A stretch of 6,902 nucleotides of DNA. Source: Flavobacteriaceae bacterium TMED121 (GTDB taxonomy: Bacteria; Bacteroidota; Bacteroidia; Flavobacteriales; Flavobacteriaceae). The number at the start of each line of letters is the position of its first letter. Position 1 is the first letter of the stretch. The translations under genes were made by a program, and so were the position numbers. The stretch covers positions 56,638 through 63,539 of the forward strand of contig NHFW02000034.1 of assembly GCA_002171295.2 (NCBI GenBank), in the 5' to 3' direction. Below, piece after piece: positions 1 to 6,185 of this stretch. Below the pieces are notes generated by a model. That model did not search any database and was not told where the DNA came from. It was given only the letters and a program-made list of their open reading frames with translations.

Positions 1-410
1 CCTGTACCTGCAGGACCAATTGCAAAAATCATGTCATTTTTTTTTGCAAGTGCTACAAGCCTTTGTTGGTTATGAGACTGGGCTTTAATTATTTTTCCTC
101 CAACTCCGTGAAGAATAAAGCTCTCTTTATCATAGGAAGGATTAAAGTCCCCTAGGTCATTAGACATAACTATACGATCAATAATCTCCTCATTTAATTT
201 ATTAAACTTACCAAAGTGAGTCATTAACATATTAACACGTTTTTCAAACTCTTTCAATAATGGTTGTTCTCCATATGCTCTTATGTTAGTCCCTCTAGCT
301 ACTATTTTAAGTTTTGGGAAATAATCCCCTAACTTTTCAATATGAATATTTTGATGTCCAAAAAAGTCTTGAGGATCTACCTCAGAAAGTTCAATTTTTA
401 TTTCGTTCAA
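1..410 (-). CDS. phoH: PhoH-family ATPase, N-terminal part (3' end off the left edge)
   Basis: Reading the minus strand from a TTG at 410 gives an open frame of 136 codons that leaves the window inside the Walker A loop. The visible part has the PhoH layout: an N-terminal domain with FPKLKIVARGT (about residues 31-41) and a following YGE, then a linker with HNQQRLVALAKKND (113-126) leading into MIFAIGPAGTG (127 on), which is the PhoH P-loop (usually continued by KT). PhoH proteins are cytoplasmic P-loop ATPases, related to the ATPase half of helicases and linked to RNA metabolism and phosphate stress; the exact role is not known. The TTG start is chosen because the family usually begins close to a NEIxIEL segment, an in-frame TAG lies 24 nt upstream, and the first in-frame ATG would be residue 61. 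No Shine-Dalgarno sequence is visible. It is divergent from the 492 gene. Family call is firm; the start is less sure. Confidence 0.93.
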   Translation of the reverse strand, partial: MNEIKIELSEVDPQDFFGHQNIHIEKLGDYFPKLKIVARGTNIRAYGEQPLLKEFEKRVNMLMTHFGKFNKLNEEIIDRIVMSNDLGDFNPSYDKESFILHGVGGKIIKAQSHNQQRLVALAKKNDMIFAIGPAGT

Positions 411-432
411 AGGATAGTCAATTAAAATAATC

Positions 433-440
433 TAATTTTG
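433..440 (+). promoter_or_regulatory. Candidate -7 box (TAATTTTG) for the 492-3717 cluster
   Basis: TAATTTTG matches the Bacteroidota -7 consensus TAnnTTTG and ends 51 nt before the ATG at 492, a plausible leader length. No clear TTTG/TTG -33 element is seen at the expected 19-21 nt upstream, so the assignment rests on the -7 match and position only. In such AT-rich DNA this match could be chance. Confidence 0.35.
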
Positions 441-459
441 TTCACGAATAGTTTTAATT

Positions 460-467
460 CAAATTTA
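460..467 (-). promoter_or_regulatory. Candidate -7 box (TAAATTTG) for phoH
   Basis: On the minus strand the sequence reads TAAATTTG, again fitting TAnnTTTG, and ends 49 nt before the TTG start of phoH. No convincing -33 TTG is present at the usual spacing; that position would fall around the start codon of the divergent 492 gene. The near mirror-image placement relative to the plus-strand motif at 433-440 adds some support. Confidence 0.33.
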
Positions 468-491
468 AAAAAATATTAGCACTATACTCTT

Positions 492-1322
492 ATGCCCGTA
501 GTAACTTTAATTACTGATTTTGGAAATAAAGATTACGCTTTGGCTGCAGTAAAAGGAGCGATAATTAGTACGGTTTATAAACCCCAAATAATTGATATTA
601 GCCACCAGATAGAGCCCTACAAAGTTACTCAAGCTGCCTATATTCTAAAAAATGCTTACAAGACCTTTCCTGAAGGTTCTATCCATATTATCGGTGTTGA
701 GTCTGAAAAAACCCCTGAAAATGATCATTTAGCTATGTCTTTTGACGGTCATTATTTTATTGGAGCTGACAATGGTATTTTCTCGATGATAAAGGGGAAA
801 CTTAAAGCAGATAAAATAGTAACGATAAATATTCACGATCAGAGCTCAATTGTTTTTCCCGTCCTCGATGCCTTTATTAAAGTAGCTGCGCATCTATCTA
901 GAAGTGGAACTTTGGATGTGATTGGAAAAAAAACAGATAAAATACGAGAATTAGTCGAACTACGACCAGTAATTAATGCTACTGGAGATCAAGTTGTGGG
1001 CAGTGTGATTTATGTAGATAATTATGGAAATGTAATTACCAATATCACTCGAAAGCTCTTCAATGAGGTTAGAAAATCCAGAGGTTTTATAATTTTTGCC
1101 CGAAATGTAAAGTTCAGGAAAGTATTCGAAACATACTCAGGTGCAATAGATTTCAATATTCCCAAGGGAAAACGAAATGAGGAGGGTAAAAAAATAGCCT
1201 TGTTTAATGATGCCGATCATCTTGAATTAGCAATTTATAAAAGTAACCCACAATCCGTAGGAAGTGCTTCTTCCCTATTTGGATTAGAATATCGGGATTC
1301 TGTAACAGTAAAGTTTGAATAG
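492..1322 (+). CDS. DUF62 / SAM hydroxide adenosyltransferase-family protein
   Basis: This 276-residue cytoplasmic protein belongs to the family of SAM-dependent fluorinase/chlorinase and SAM hydroxide adenosyltransferase (SAM + water to adenosine + methionine). Visible marks are the N-terminal TLITDFGNKDY (5-15), the segment DISHQI (35-40), FIGADNG (89-95), AAHLSRSG near 132-139, and the C-terminal domain signature YVDNYGNVITNI (174-185), with a late FNDADHLELAIYKSNP. Length is normal. The characterised enzymes use an Asp-Arg-His triad; aligned by eye, the Asp position in VDPG is Glu70, no Arg occurs in 71-81, and the His of FHGRD is Pro123, so hydrolase activity should not be assumed. The ATG places the family N-terminus exactly; no Shine-Dalgarno is visible. 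The stop lies 2 nt before gldF, implying co-transcription. Family membership is sure, activity is not. Confidence 0.88.
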   Translation: MPVVTLITDFGNKDYALAAVKGAIISTVYKPQIIDISHQIEPYKVTQAAYILKNAYKTFPEGSIHIIGVESEKTPENDHLAMSFDGHYFIGADNGIFSMIKGKLKADKIVTINIHDQSSIVFPVLDAFIKVAAHLSRSGTLDVIGKKTDKIRELVELRPVINATGDQVVGSVIYVDNYGNVITNITRKLFNEVRKSRGFIIFARNVKFRKVFETYSGAIDFNIPKGKRNEEGKKIALFNDADHLELAIYKSNPQSVGSASSLFGLEYRDSVTVKFE

Positions 1323-1324
1323 TT

Positions 1325-2065
1325 ATGTGGGTAATCGCCAAAAGAGAGTTGTTTATTTTTTTTAGTAGTGGAATTGGTTACCTCACTTCTGGAATTTATC
1401 TTACAGTCAGCACACTATTTCTGTGGTTTTTCGATACAGATTTCAATATACTTAACGCAGGTTTTGCGGATTTAAACAGTTTCTTTGTTTTAACACCATG
1501 GCTCTTAATGTTTTTGATTCCAGCATTGTGTATGCGAAGTTTTTCCGAAGAAAGAAGAACGGGAACGCTAGAGTTATTATTGACTAAGCCCATAAGCCTT
1601 TGGAAAATTATTTTGGGAAAATATCTTGGGTGCATGTTATTAGTAATGATTGCTTTTCTACCGACTTTGGTATATTTTTTTGCAGTTAACGACTTAAAAC
1701 TGAACAATACCCCCTTGGATTGGGGAAGTGCCTTTAGCGGTTATCTTGGGTTAATCTCGGTAAGTAGTGTTTTTGTAGCTATTGGAATACTCGGCTCCTT
1801 GTTGACCAAAAACCAAGTCTCCGCATTTATGCTATCTCTTTTGATATGTTTTATTCAGTTTTTTTTATGGAAAGGTATTGCAGATTTGATGGTTGACGCT
1901 AAAACTAATTATTTTTTTAATCAGCTTGGATTTTTTGAGCATTATTTGAGCCTCTGTCAAGGAGTGATTTCTATCAAAGATCTAACTTATTTTATTGCTT
2001 TTAACTATGTTTTACTTTATCTAAGTCATCAAATGTTATTTAAAATCAAAAACAAAGGGTGGTGA
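1325..2065 (+). CDS. gldF: Gliding motility ABC transporter permease GldF
   Basis: The 246-residue protein is an ABC-2 type integral membrane permease. Six hydrophobic segments can be seen at about 18-36, 52-70, 99-121, 138-159, 165-187 and 219-240. Between the second and third lies the cytoplasmic coupling-helix motif EERRTGTLELLLTKPIS (75-91), typical of ABC-2 permeases and of GldF. In Flavobacterium, GldF is the membrane component that works with the ATPase GldA and with GldG in gliding motility; the substrate is unknown. The assignment to GldF rather than another ABC-2 permease rests on length, motif and the directly following gldG. The ATG lies 2 nt after the preceding stop, so translation is probably coupled. 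No gldA is in the window, as in F. johnsoniae, where gldA is unlinked. Two T8 tracts (1356-1363, 1859-1866) encode Phe codons and do not break the frame. Confidence 0.93.
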   Translation: MWVIAKRELFIFFSSGIGYLTSGIYLTVSTLFLWFFDTDFNILNAGFADLNSFFVLTPWLLMFLIPALCMRSFSEERRTGTLELLLTKPISLWKIILGKYLGCMLLVMIAFLPTLVYFFAVNDLKLNNTPLDWGSAFSGYLGLISVSSVFVAIGILGSLLTKNQVSAFMLSLLICFIQFFLWKGIADLMVDAKTNYFFNQLGFFEHYLSLCQGVISIKDLTYFIAFNYVLLYLSHQMLFKIKNKGW

Positions 2066-3717
2066 AAAAGAGATTAAGCTTGTTAAGAAATTTATTTTTC
2101 CCACTAATATTTGTAATTACAGCGCAGTGGATTGATCTTAGACTTGATCTTACCCAAGATCAAAGATATACTCTGAACTCCTCCACAATAGAATCATTAG
2201 TAAATATAGAAAAGCCACTCAGGATTGATGTTTTTTTAAGCGGAAAACTCCCTGCAGAGTACCTGCGCTTACTAAGGGAGATTAAAGTGCTTTTTAAAAA
2301 TATGCAGACACATACCGACAAAATTTCAATCGAGTATATTGACCCTTTTGAGGGTGCTTCCAACTCAGCTGTACTGATTGATGAGATGAATAAATTTGGA
2401 ATTAGCCCAGAATATGTTAGGTCTGAAAACATTCAAGCAATAGAGCAAAGGGTTGTTTTTCCGTGGGCCATTGTTAATGACGGAAATAAAACTCTAAGAA
2501 TACCACTAATAACATATAACCTTGGCGATAGTCATCAAGAAAAAATGAATCGCTCAGTTGCTCAAATTGAATTTAAATTCTTTGATGCTTTCATTAAAAT
2601 AAATCGAAAGCAAAAGAAAGCATTGGCTTTACTAACCTCACACGCTACTTCAGAGGATGCCAAAATTGCAGATTTATTAAAAAGTCTCCAACCATACTAT
2701 CAACTTGCATCATTTGATTTAAAAGCCCTAGAAAATGATCCAATTAAAACATTGGATAACTTAAAAAGGTTTGAGTTATTAGTTGTCTCTAATCCGAAAA
2801 ATTCTTTTTCAAAACAAGAAAAATATCTCTTAGATCAACACTTAATGAATGGAGGGAAACAACTATGGATGATTAATCCCATTGCTGTGAACCGCGATAG
2901 CTTATTCAATCAACAAGGTAGTACGGTTGCTTCAGGAAATGAACTCAATATAGCCAATGCATTTTTTAAATACGGTTTTAGATTAGAAAAAAACCTGGTA
3001 AAAGACCTTTACTGTGCCCCTATAGTTTTGGCGACTGGAGTTCATAATCAAGCCCAATACCTGCCAATTCCATGGCCTTATTACCCATTAGCACAAGCCA
3101 CTAACCATATTATTGGTAAAGGTATATCAAACGTATTGTTTAAGTTCCCTTCAGTAATTGACACCCTAAAAAGTACTGCCAAAAAAACGGTTTTGGTTGG
3201 AACTTCTGATTTCTCTAAAAAAATTCAAACACCAATAAGCATATCCTTAAAGGAAGCCTCAGAAAAACTTTTACCCTCCTACTTTAACCAACCTAGTCAG
3301 ATACTAGGGGTTTTGTTGTCTGGCACTTTATCATCCGCCTTTGAAAATCGTATAAAACCCTTCGAGCTACATAACAACATTGAAAAAGGAGAAAGTGAGA
3401 TGATTATTTTTTCTGAGGGTACACTAGCTGAAAATCAATTAGACAAAGGGCAGCCACTCGAATTGGGTTATGATAAATGGACAAATAATTTCTACGGTAA
3501 TAAAGCATTTTTAAAAAATAGTATTCACTATTTAATGAACGATCACAAACTGTTATACATTAGAAACAAAGAAATTAGTCTTCCAATTTTTGATTTAGAA
3601 TCCGTTGCTCAAAGAAGTAATAGTTGGCGTATTATACTTTTTTCATTACCCCTAATTCTACTGAGTGGGATTGGAGCTATTATTTTTAGATTCAGAAAAG
3701 CAAAGTATAGTCAATAA
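2059..3717 (+). CDS. gldG: Gliding motility ABC transporter auxiliary protein GldG
   Basis: This 552-residue protein has one hydrophobic segment near the N-terminus (about 11-24), a large extracytoplasmic region and one C-terminal membrane segment (about 525-543) followed by a basic tail, the topology of GldG. Directly after the first segment is LRLDLTQDQRYTLN (27-40), the hallmark of GldG and related ABC auxiliary proteins; RIDVFLSG (55-62), IEYIDPFEG (91-99) and LLYIRNKEISL (498-508) also fit. GldG partners GldF in the gliding transporter and probably acts as its periplasmic-side component. The start is GTG and overlaps gldF: GTG at 2059 overlaps by 7 nt, while the adjacent in-frame GTG at 2062 gives a classic 4-nt GTGA overlap and may be the true start, one residue shorter. 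Both imply translational coupling. Length is normal and no disruption is seen. Confidence 0.94.
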   Translation: MVKKRLSLLRNLFFPLIFVITAQWIDLRLDLTQDQRYTLNSSTIESLVNIEKPLRIDVFLSGKLPAEYLRLLREIKVLFKNMQTHTDKISIEYIDPFEGASNSAVLIDEMNKFGISPEYVRSENIQAIEQRVVFPWAIVNDGNKTLRIPLITYNLGDSHQEKMNRSVAQIEFKFFDAFIKINRKQKKALALLTSHATSEDAKIADLLKSLQPYYQLASFDLKALENDPIKTLDNLKRFELLVVSNPKNSFSKQEKYLLDQHLMNGGKQLWMINPIAVNRDSLFNQQGSTVASGNELNIANAFFKYGFRLEKNLVKDLYCAPIVLATGVHNQAQYLPIPWPYYPLAQATNHIIGKGISNVLFKFPSVIDTLKSTAKKTVLVGTSDFSKKIQTPISISLKEASEKLLPSYFNQPSQILGVLLSGTLSSAFENRIKPFELHNNIEKGESEMIIFSEGTLAENQLDKGQPLELGYDKWTNNFYGNKAFLKNSIHYLMNDHKLLYIRNKEISLPIFDLESVAQRSNSWRIILFSLPLILLSGIGAIIFRFRKAKYSQ

Positions 3718-3789
3718 CTTTTAATAACTTCATTTTACTATTATTATCATTAATTATAATTTTAAATAGATAAAATAATATTTAAATCT
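3718..3789 (+). promoter_or_regulatory. AT-rich spacer and leader of dnaN
   Basis: The 72 bp between gldG and dnaN contain only about seven G or C bases. There is no TAnnTTTG motif, no Shine-Dalgarno sequence before the dnaN ATG and no GC-rich terminator for gldG. A TATAAT lies at 3755-3760 but is not the Bacteroidota promoter type and is expected by chance here. dnaN may therefore be read through from gldG or from a promoter that I cannot identify. Confidence 0.4.
3761..3786. repeat. 8-bp inverted repeat, A/T only, just before dnaN
   Basis: TTTAAATA (3761-3768) and TATTTAAA (3779-3786) are perfect inverted copies separated by 10 bases. TTTAAAT also recurs as a direct repeat at 3781-3787, exactly 20 bp downstream. 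The right arm ends 3 nt before the dnaN ATG, so it could be a weak hairpin or a binding site for a dimeric protein, but chance is likely in DNA of this composition. Confidence 0.3.
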
Positions 3790-4908
3790 ATGAAATTTAT
3801 CGTTTCAAGCGAGGCATTGCTAAAAGAATTACAAATATTAGGTGGGGTAATCAATTCCACCAATACCCTTCCAATTTTAGATAATTTTCTTTTTCATTTG
3901 AATGGTAATCAATTGCTGTTGAGTGCATCTGATCTAGAAACAACAATGTCATGTAAATTAGATGTGGAATCTGAGGACAGTGGTATTATTGCTCTTCCTG
4001 CAAGGCTATTATTAGATACACTTAAAACCTTTCCCGAACAACCGTTGACATTTGTTAAAACTGAAAAAAACACTTTAGAAATAAGCGCCAATAATGGAAA
4101 ATACGCTGTCGCCTACTTGGATGGAGAGGATTTTCCTAGAGCAGTACAAGTTAAAGACCCTATACAAACAAAAATTAACGGTAAAGTAATGGCAACAGCT
4201 ATTAATGCTACATTATTTGCCTCCGGGAATGATGATCTCAGGCCCGTTATGAGTGGTGTTTTCTTTCAGTTTACAACAACTGAGCTTACATTTGTTGCAA
4301 CGGATGCTCACAAATTAGTTAAATATACTCGAAAAGATCTTGAAGCTGAAAGTAATGCGGAGTTTATTATGCCCAAAAAGCCCTTGCAGTTATTGAAAAG
4401 TATCTTGCAAGGCATAGATAATGATTTAATGATTGAATACAACGAGACCAATGCTGAGTTTAAATTTGGAAATGTATGTTTGACCTGCCGTTTGGTCGAG
4501 GGTAAATATCCAAATTACGAAGCAGTAATTCCAAAAGAAAACCCCAACGTAATGCAAATTGGGCGGGCTGATTTCCTCAATTCTGTCCGGAGGGTGAGTA
4601 TTTTCTCCAACAAAACTACCCATCAGGTGAGGTTAAAAATGGCGGGGGCCGAGCTTCATGTTTCAGCTGAGGATTTTGACTATAGTAACAAGGCAGAAGA
4701 ACGATTAAATTGTGACTATCAGGGAGATGATCTTCAAATCGGATTCAACTCAAGGTTTTTGATTGAAATGCTAAACAATTTAAGCTGTGACCAGATTAAG
4801 CTGTCCATGTCCCTTCCTAATCGAGCAGGAATCATTGCCCCTCTTGATCACATAGAGGAAGGAGAGGATATTACAATGTTGGTAATGCCCGTAATGTTAA
4901 ATGAATAA
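3790..4908 (+). CDS. dnaN: DNA polymerase III subunit beta (sliding clamp)
   Basis: The 372-residue product is the ring-forming clamp that tethers the replicative polymerase to DNA and docks other repair and replication proteins. The three clamp domains (roughly 1-122, 126-245, 250-372) are recognisable from family motifs: SNTxLPIL-like NSTNTLPILDN (22-32), RPVMSGVFF (151-159), ATDAHKL (170-176), CRLVEGKYPNYEAVIP (233-248), VRRVSIFSN (266-274) and the C-terminal VMPVML (365-370), equivalent to the VMPMRL end of the E. coli clamp. The peptide-binding pocket is largely kept, with AHKL where E. coli has GHRL. Two extra residues (NE) follow the usual end. The ATG fits the family start exactly. 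It lies after gldG rather than next to dnaA; no DnaA-box cluster (TTATCCACA) was noticed, so no replication origin is indicated. Confidence 0.98.
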   Translation: MKFIVSSEALLKELQILGGVINSTNTLPILDNFLFHLNGNQLLLSASDLETTMSCKLDVESEDSGIIALPARLLLDTLKTFPEQPLTFVKTEKNTLEISANNGKYAVAYLDGEDFPRAVQVKDPIQTKINGKVMATAINATLFASGNDDLRPVMSGVFFQFTTTELTFVATDAHKLVKYTRKDLEAESNAEFIMPKKPLQLLKSILQGIDNDLMIEYNETNAEFKFGNVCLTCRLVEGKYPNYEAVIPKENPNVMQIGRADFLNSVRRVSIFSNKTTHQVRLKMAGAELHVSAEDFDYSNKAEERLNCDYQGDDLQIGFNSRFLIEMLNNLSCDQIKLSMSLPNRAGIIAPLDHIEEGEDITMLVMPVMLNE

Positions 4909-4916
4909 TTAGATAA

Positions 4917-6176
4917 TCATTTGACTGATGCCATAAGTGCATCAGAAGAACGCTTATAAATTCCTTTCTCTAGTTTGTCCCTAATGCTGGCAAACGCCTC
5001 AAGAGTCTCTTTGACGTCATCCAATGTATGTGAAGCAGTTGGAATCAATCGTAAAAGAATAATTCCTTTTGGTATGACAGGATATACTACTATTGAACAG
5101 AAAATCCCGTAATTCTCTCTTAAGTCCTTCACCAGAGTCATTGCCTCAGGGATTGTACCCTCAAGATAAACTGGCGTAACACAGCTTTGGGTATTACCTA
5201 TATCAAAGCCGTTGGCTTTTAGGCCATTTTGTAGGGCATGTACGTTTTCCCATAATTTCGCCTTAAACTCTGGTTGATTTCTTAGCATATCCAAACGCTT
5301 TAATACTCCTTTAACCAACTGCATTTGTAGAGATTTAGCAAACATTTGAGAACGCATGTTATACCTTAGGTAGTCAATTATTTCTTTGTCAGCAGCTATA
5401 AATGCACCTGTTGAGGCCATTGATTTGGCAAAGGTGGCAAAATAAACATCTATATCGTCTTGAACCCCCTGCTCTACTCCTGCACCAGAACCGTTTTCAC
5501 CTAAAGTTCCAAAACCGTGAGCGTCGTCGACAAGAAACCTGAAGTTATATTTTGATTTTAGAGCAACAATTTCTTTAAGCCTTCCTTGCTCTCCACGCAT
5601 ACCAAATACACCCTCAGAAATAACCAAAATACCACCACCGGTTTGATTAGCCACTTTTTGGGCTCTTTGAAGATTTTTCTCTAAGCTTACAATATCGTTG
5701 TGCTTGTAGGTAAAGCGTTTTCCCAAATGAAGTCTTACACCATCAACAACACATGCATGAGCATCAACATCATAAACGATTACGTCATCTTTTCCCACCA
5801 AAGTATCTACGGTTGACAAAATACCTTGATAGCCAAAGTTTAGTATATAAGCAGATTCTTTATTGACAAATTCAGCAAGTTCACACTCTAGTTGTTCGTG
5901 CAGGCTAGTGTGGCCAGACATCATTCTAGCACCCATCGGGTATGCAGAACCGAATTCAGAGGCAGCTTCTGCATCAACTTTTCTAACTTCTGGGTGATTA
6001 GCCAGTCCCAAGTAGTCATTGACACTCCAAGTAATGACTTCTTTTCCTTTAAAAAACATTCGGTTATTAATAGGGCCCTCCAATTTGGGAAATACAAAAT
6101 AGCCCTCAGCATATTTGGCCCATTTTCCAAGTGGCCCTTTATTTTCGTAAAATCTGTCAAATAAATCTCTCATCAT
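4917..6176 (-). CDS. Alpha-oxoamine synthase-family PLP enzyme (probable amino acid:acyl-CoA condensing enzyme)
   Basis: The 419-residue protein belongs to the fold-type I PLP family of 8-amino-7-oxononanoate synthase, 2-amino-3-ketobutyrate CoA ligase, serine palmitoyltransferase and cysteate fatty acyltransferase, which join an amino acid to an acyl-CoA with loss of CO2. Visible are WSVNDYLGLANHPEV (50-64), GARMMSGHTSLHEQLE (82-97), the PLP-stacking His140 in DAHACVVDG, Asp217 and His220 in VDDAHGFG, the PLP lysine Lys251 in TFAKS, and the carboxylate-binding Arg376 in LLRLIPTASHT. HAC and GMRGE replace the usual HAS and SMDGD. The N-terminal stretch (about 1-45) is of a type I know from Bacteroidota homologues. 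It follows the cysteine synthase-like gene by 9 nt, which suggests that the pair makes a sulfonolipid base from cysteate. Serine palmitoyltransferase is the main alternative. The second ATG at 6173 has better ribosome-site spacing. Confidence 0.88.
   Translation of the reverse strand: MMRDLFDRFYENKGPLGKWAKYAEGYFVFPKLEGPINNRMFFKGKEVITWSVNDYLGLANHPEVRKVDAEAASEFGSAYPMGARMMSGHTSLHEQLECELAEFVNKESAYILNFGYQGILSTVDTLVGKDDVIVYDVDAHACVVDGVRLHLGKRFTYKHNDIVSLEKNLQRAQKVANQTGGGILVISEGVFGMRGEQGRLKEIVALKSKYNFRFLVDDAHGFGTLGENGSGAGVEQGVQDDIDVYFATFAKSMASTGAFIAADKEIIDYLRYNMRSQMFAKSLQMQLVKGVLKRLDMLRNQPEFKAKLWENVHALQNGLKANGFDIGNTQSCVTPVYLEGTIPEAMTLVKDLRENYGIFCSIVVYPVIPKGIILLRLIPTASHTLDDVKETLEAFASIRDKLEKGIYKRSSDALMASVK
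4925..4945. terminator. Possible hairpin at the convergent dnaN / PLP-enzyme junction
   Basis: CTGATGC (4925-4931) and GCATCAG (4939-4945) form a perfect 7-bp stem with a 7-nt loop. It begins 17 nt after the dnaN stop and lies within the last codons of the convergent gene, whose own stop is at 4917. Neither side has a clear U tract, so it is a weak candidate for a terminator; in transcripts of either strand it would still form the same stem. Confidence 0.3.
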
Positions 6177-6179
6177 TAA

Positions 6180-6183
6180 TCCT
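6180..6183 (-). promoter_or_regulatory. Ribosome binding site AGGA before the PLP synthase
   Basis: On the minus strand the 9-nt gap reads TCAGGATTA before ATGATG. AGGA is 3 nt from the first ATG (6176) and 6 nt from the second (6173), so the second start is the better spaced one. It is the only clear Shine-Dalgarno-like sequence in the window, and it fits translation of this gene as the second member of an operon. Confidence 0.45.
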
Positions 6184-6185
6184 GA

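Noticed and set aside
37..45. A9 tract (on the coding strand) in phoH just before the P-loop, a possible slippage site
   Set aside because: It encodes the ordinary Lys-Lys-Asn of the family segment and the frame continues correctly into the Walker A motif; no sign of programmed frameshifting.
1396..1707. Minus-strand open frame of 103 codons inside gldF
   Set aside because: It is antisense to a well-supported membrane protein gene, with no family resemblance and no start signals; a shadow frame.
1356..1866. T8 tracts at 1356-1363 and 1859-1866 in gldF as possible phase-variation tracts
   Set aside because: The tracts encode Phe in membrane segments of an AT-rich gene, are short, and the gene is in frame; expected from composition.
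3752..3761. AATTATAATT palindrome in the dnaN spacer as an operator
   Set aside because: A 10-bp A/T-only palindrome is likely by chance in DNA that is about 90% A+T.
3718..3800. Replication origin next to dnaN
   Set aside because: No dnaA gene, no cluster of TTATCCACA-like boxes and only a short spacer; dnaN alone does not mark an origin in Bacteroidota.
5892..6164. Plus-strand open frame of 90 codons, and a minus-strand frame at 5921-6160, inside the PLP enzyme gene
   Set aside because: Both overlap the conserved N-terminal part of the PLP enzyme in other frames and show no recognisable protein features.
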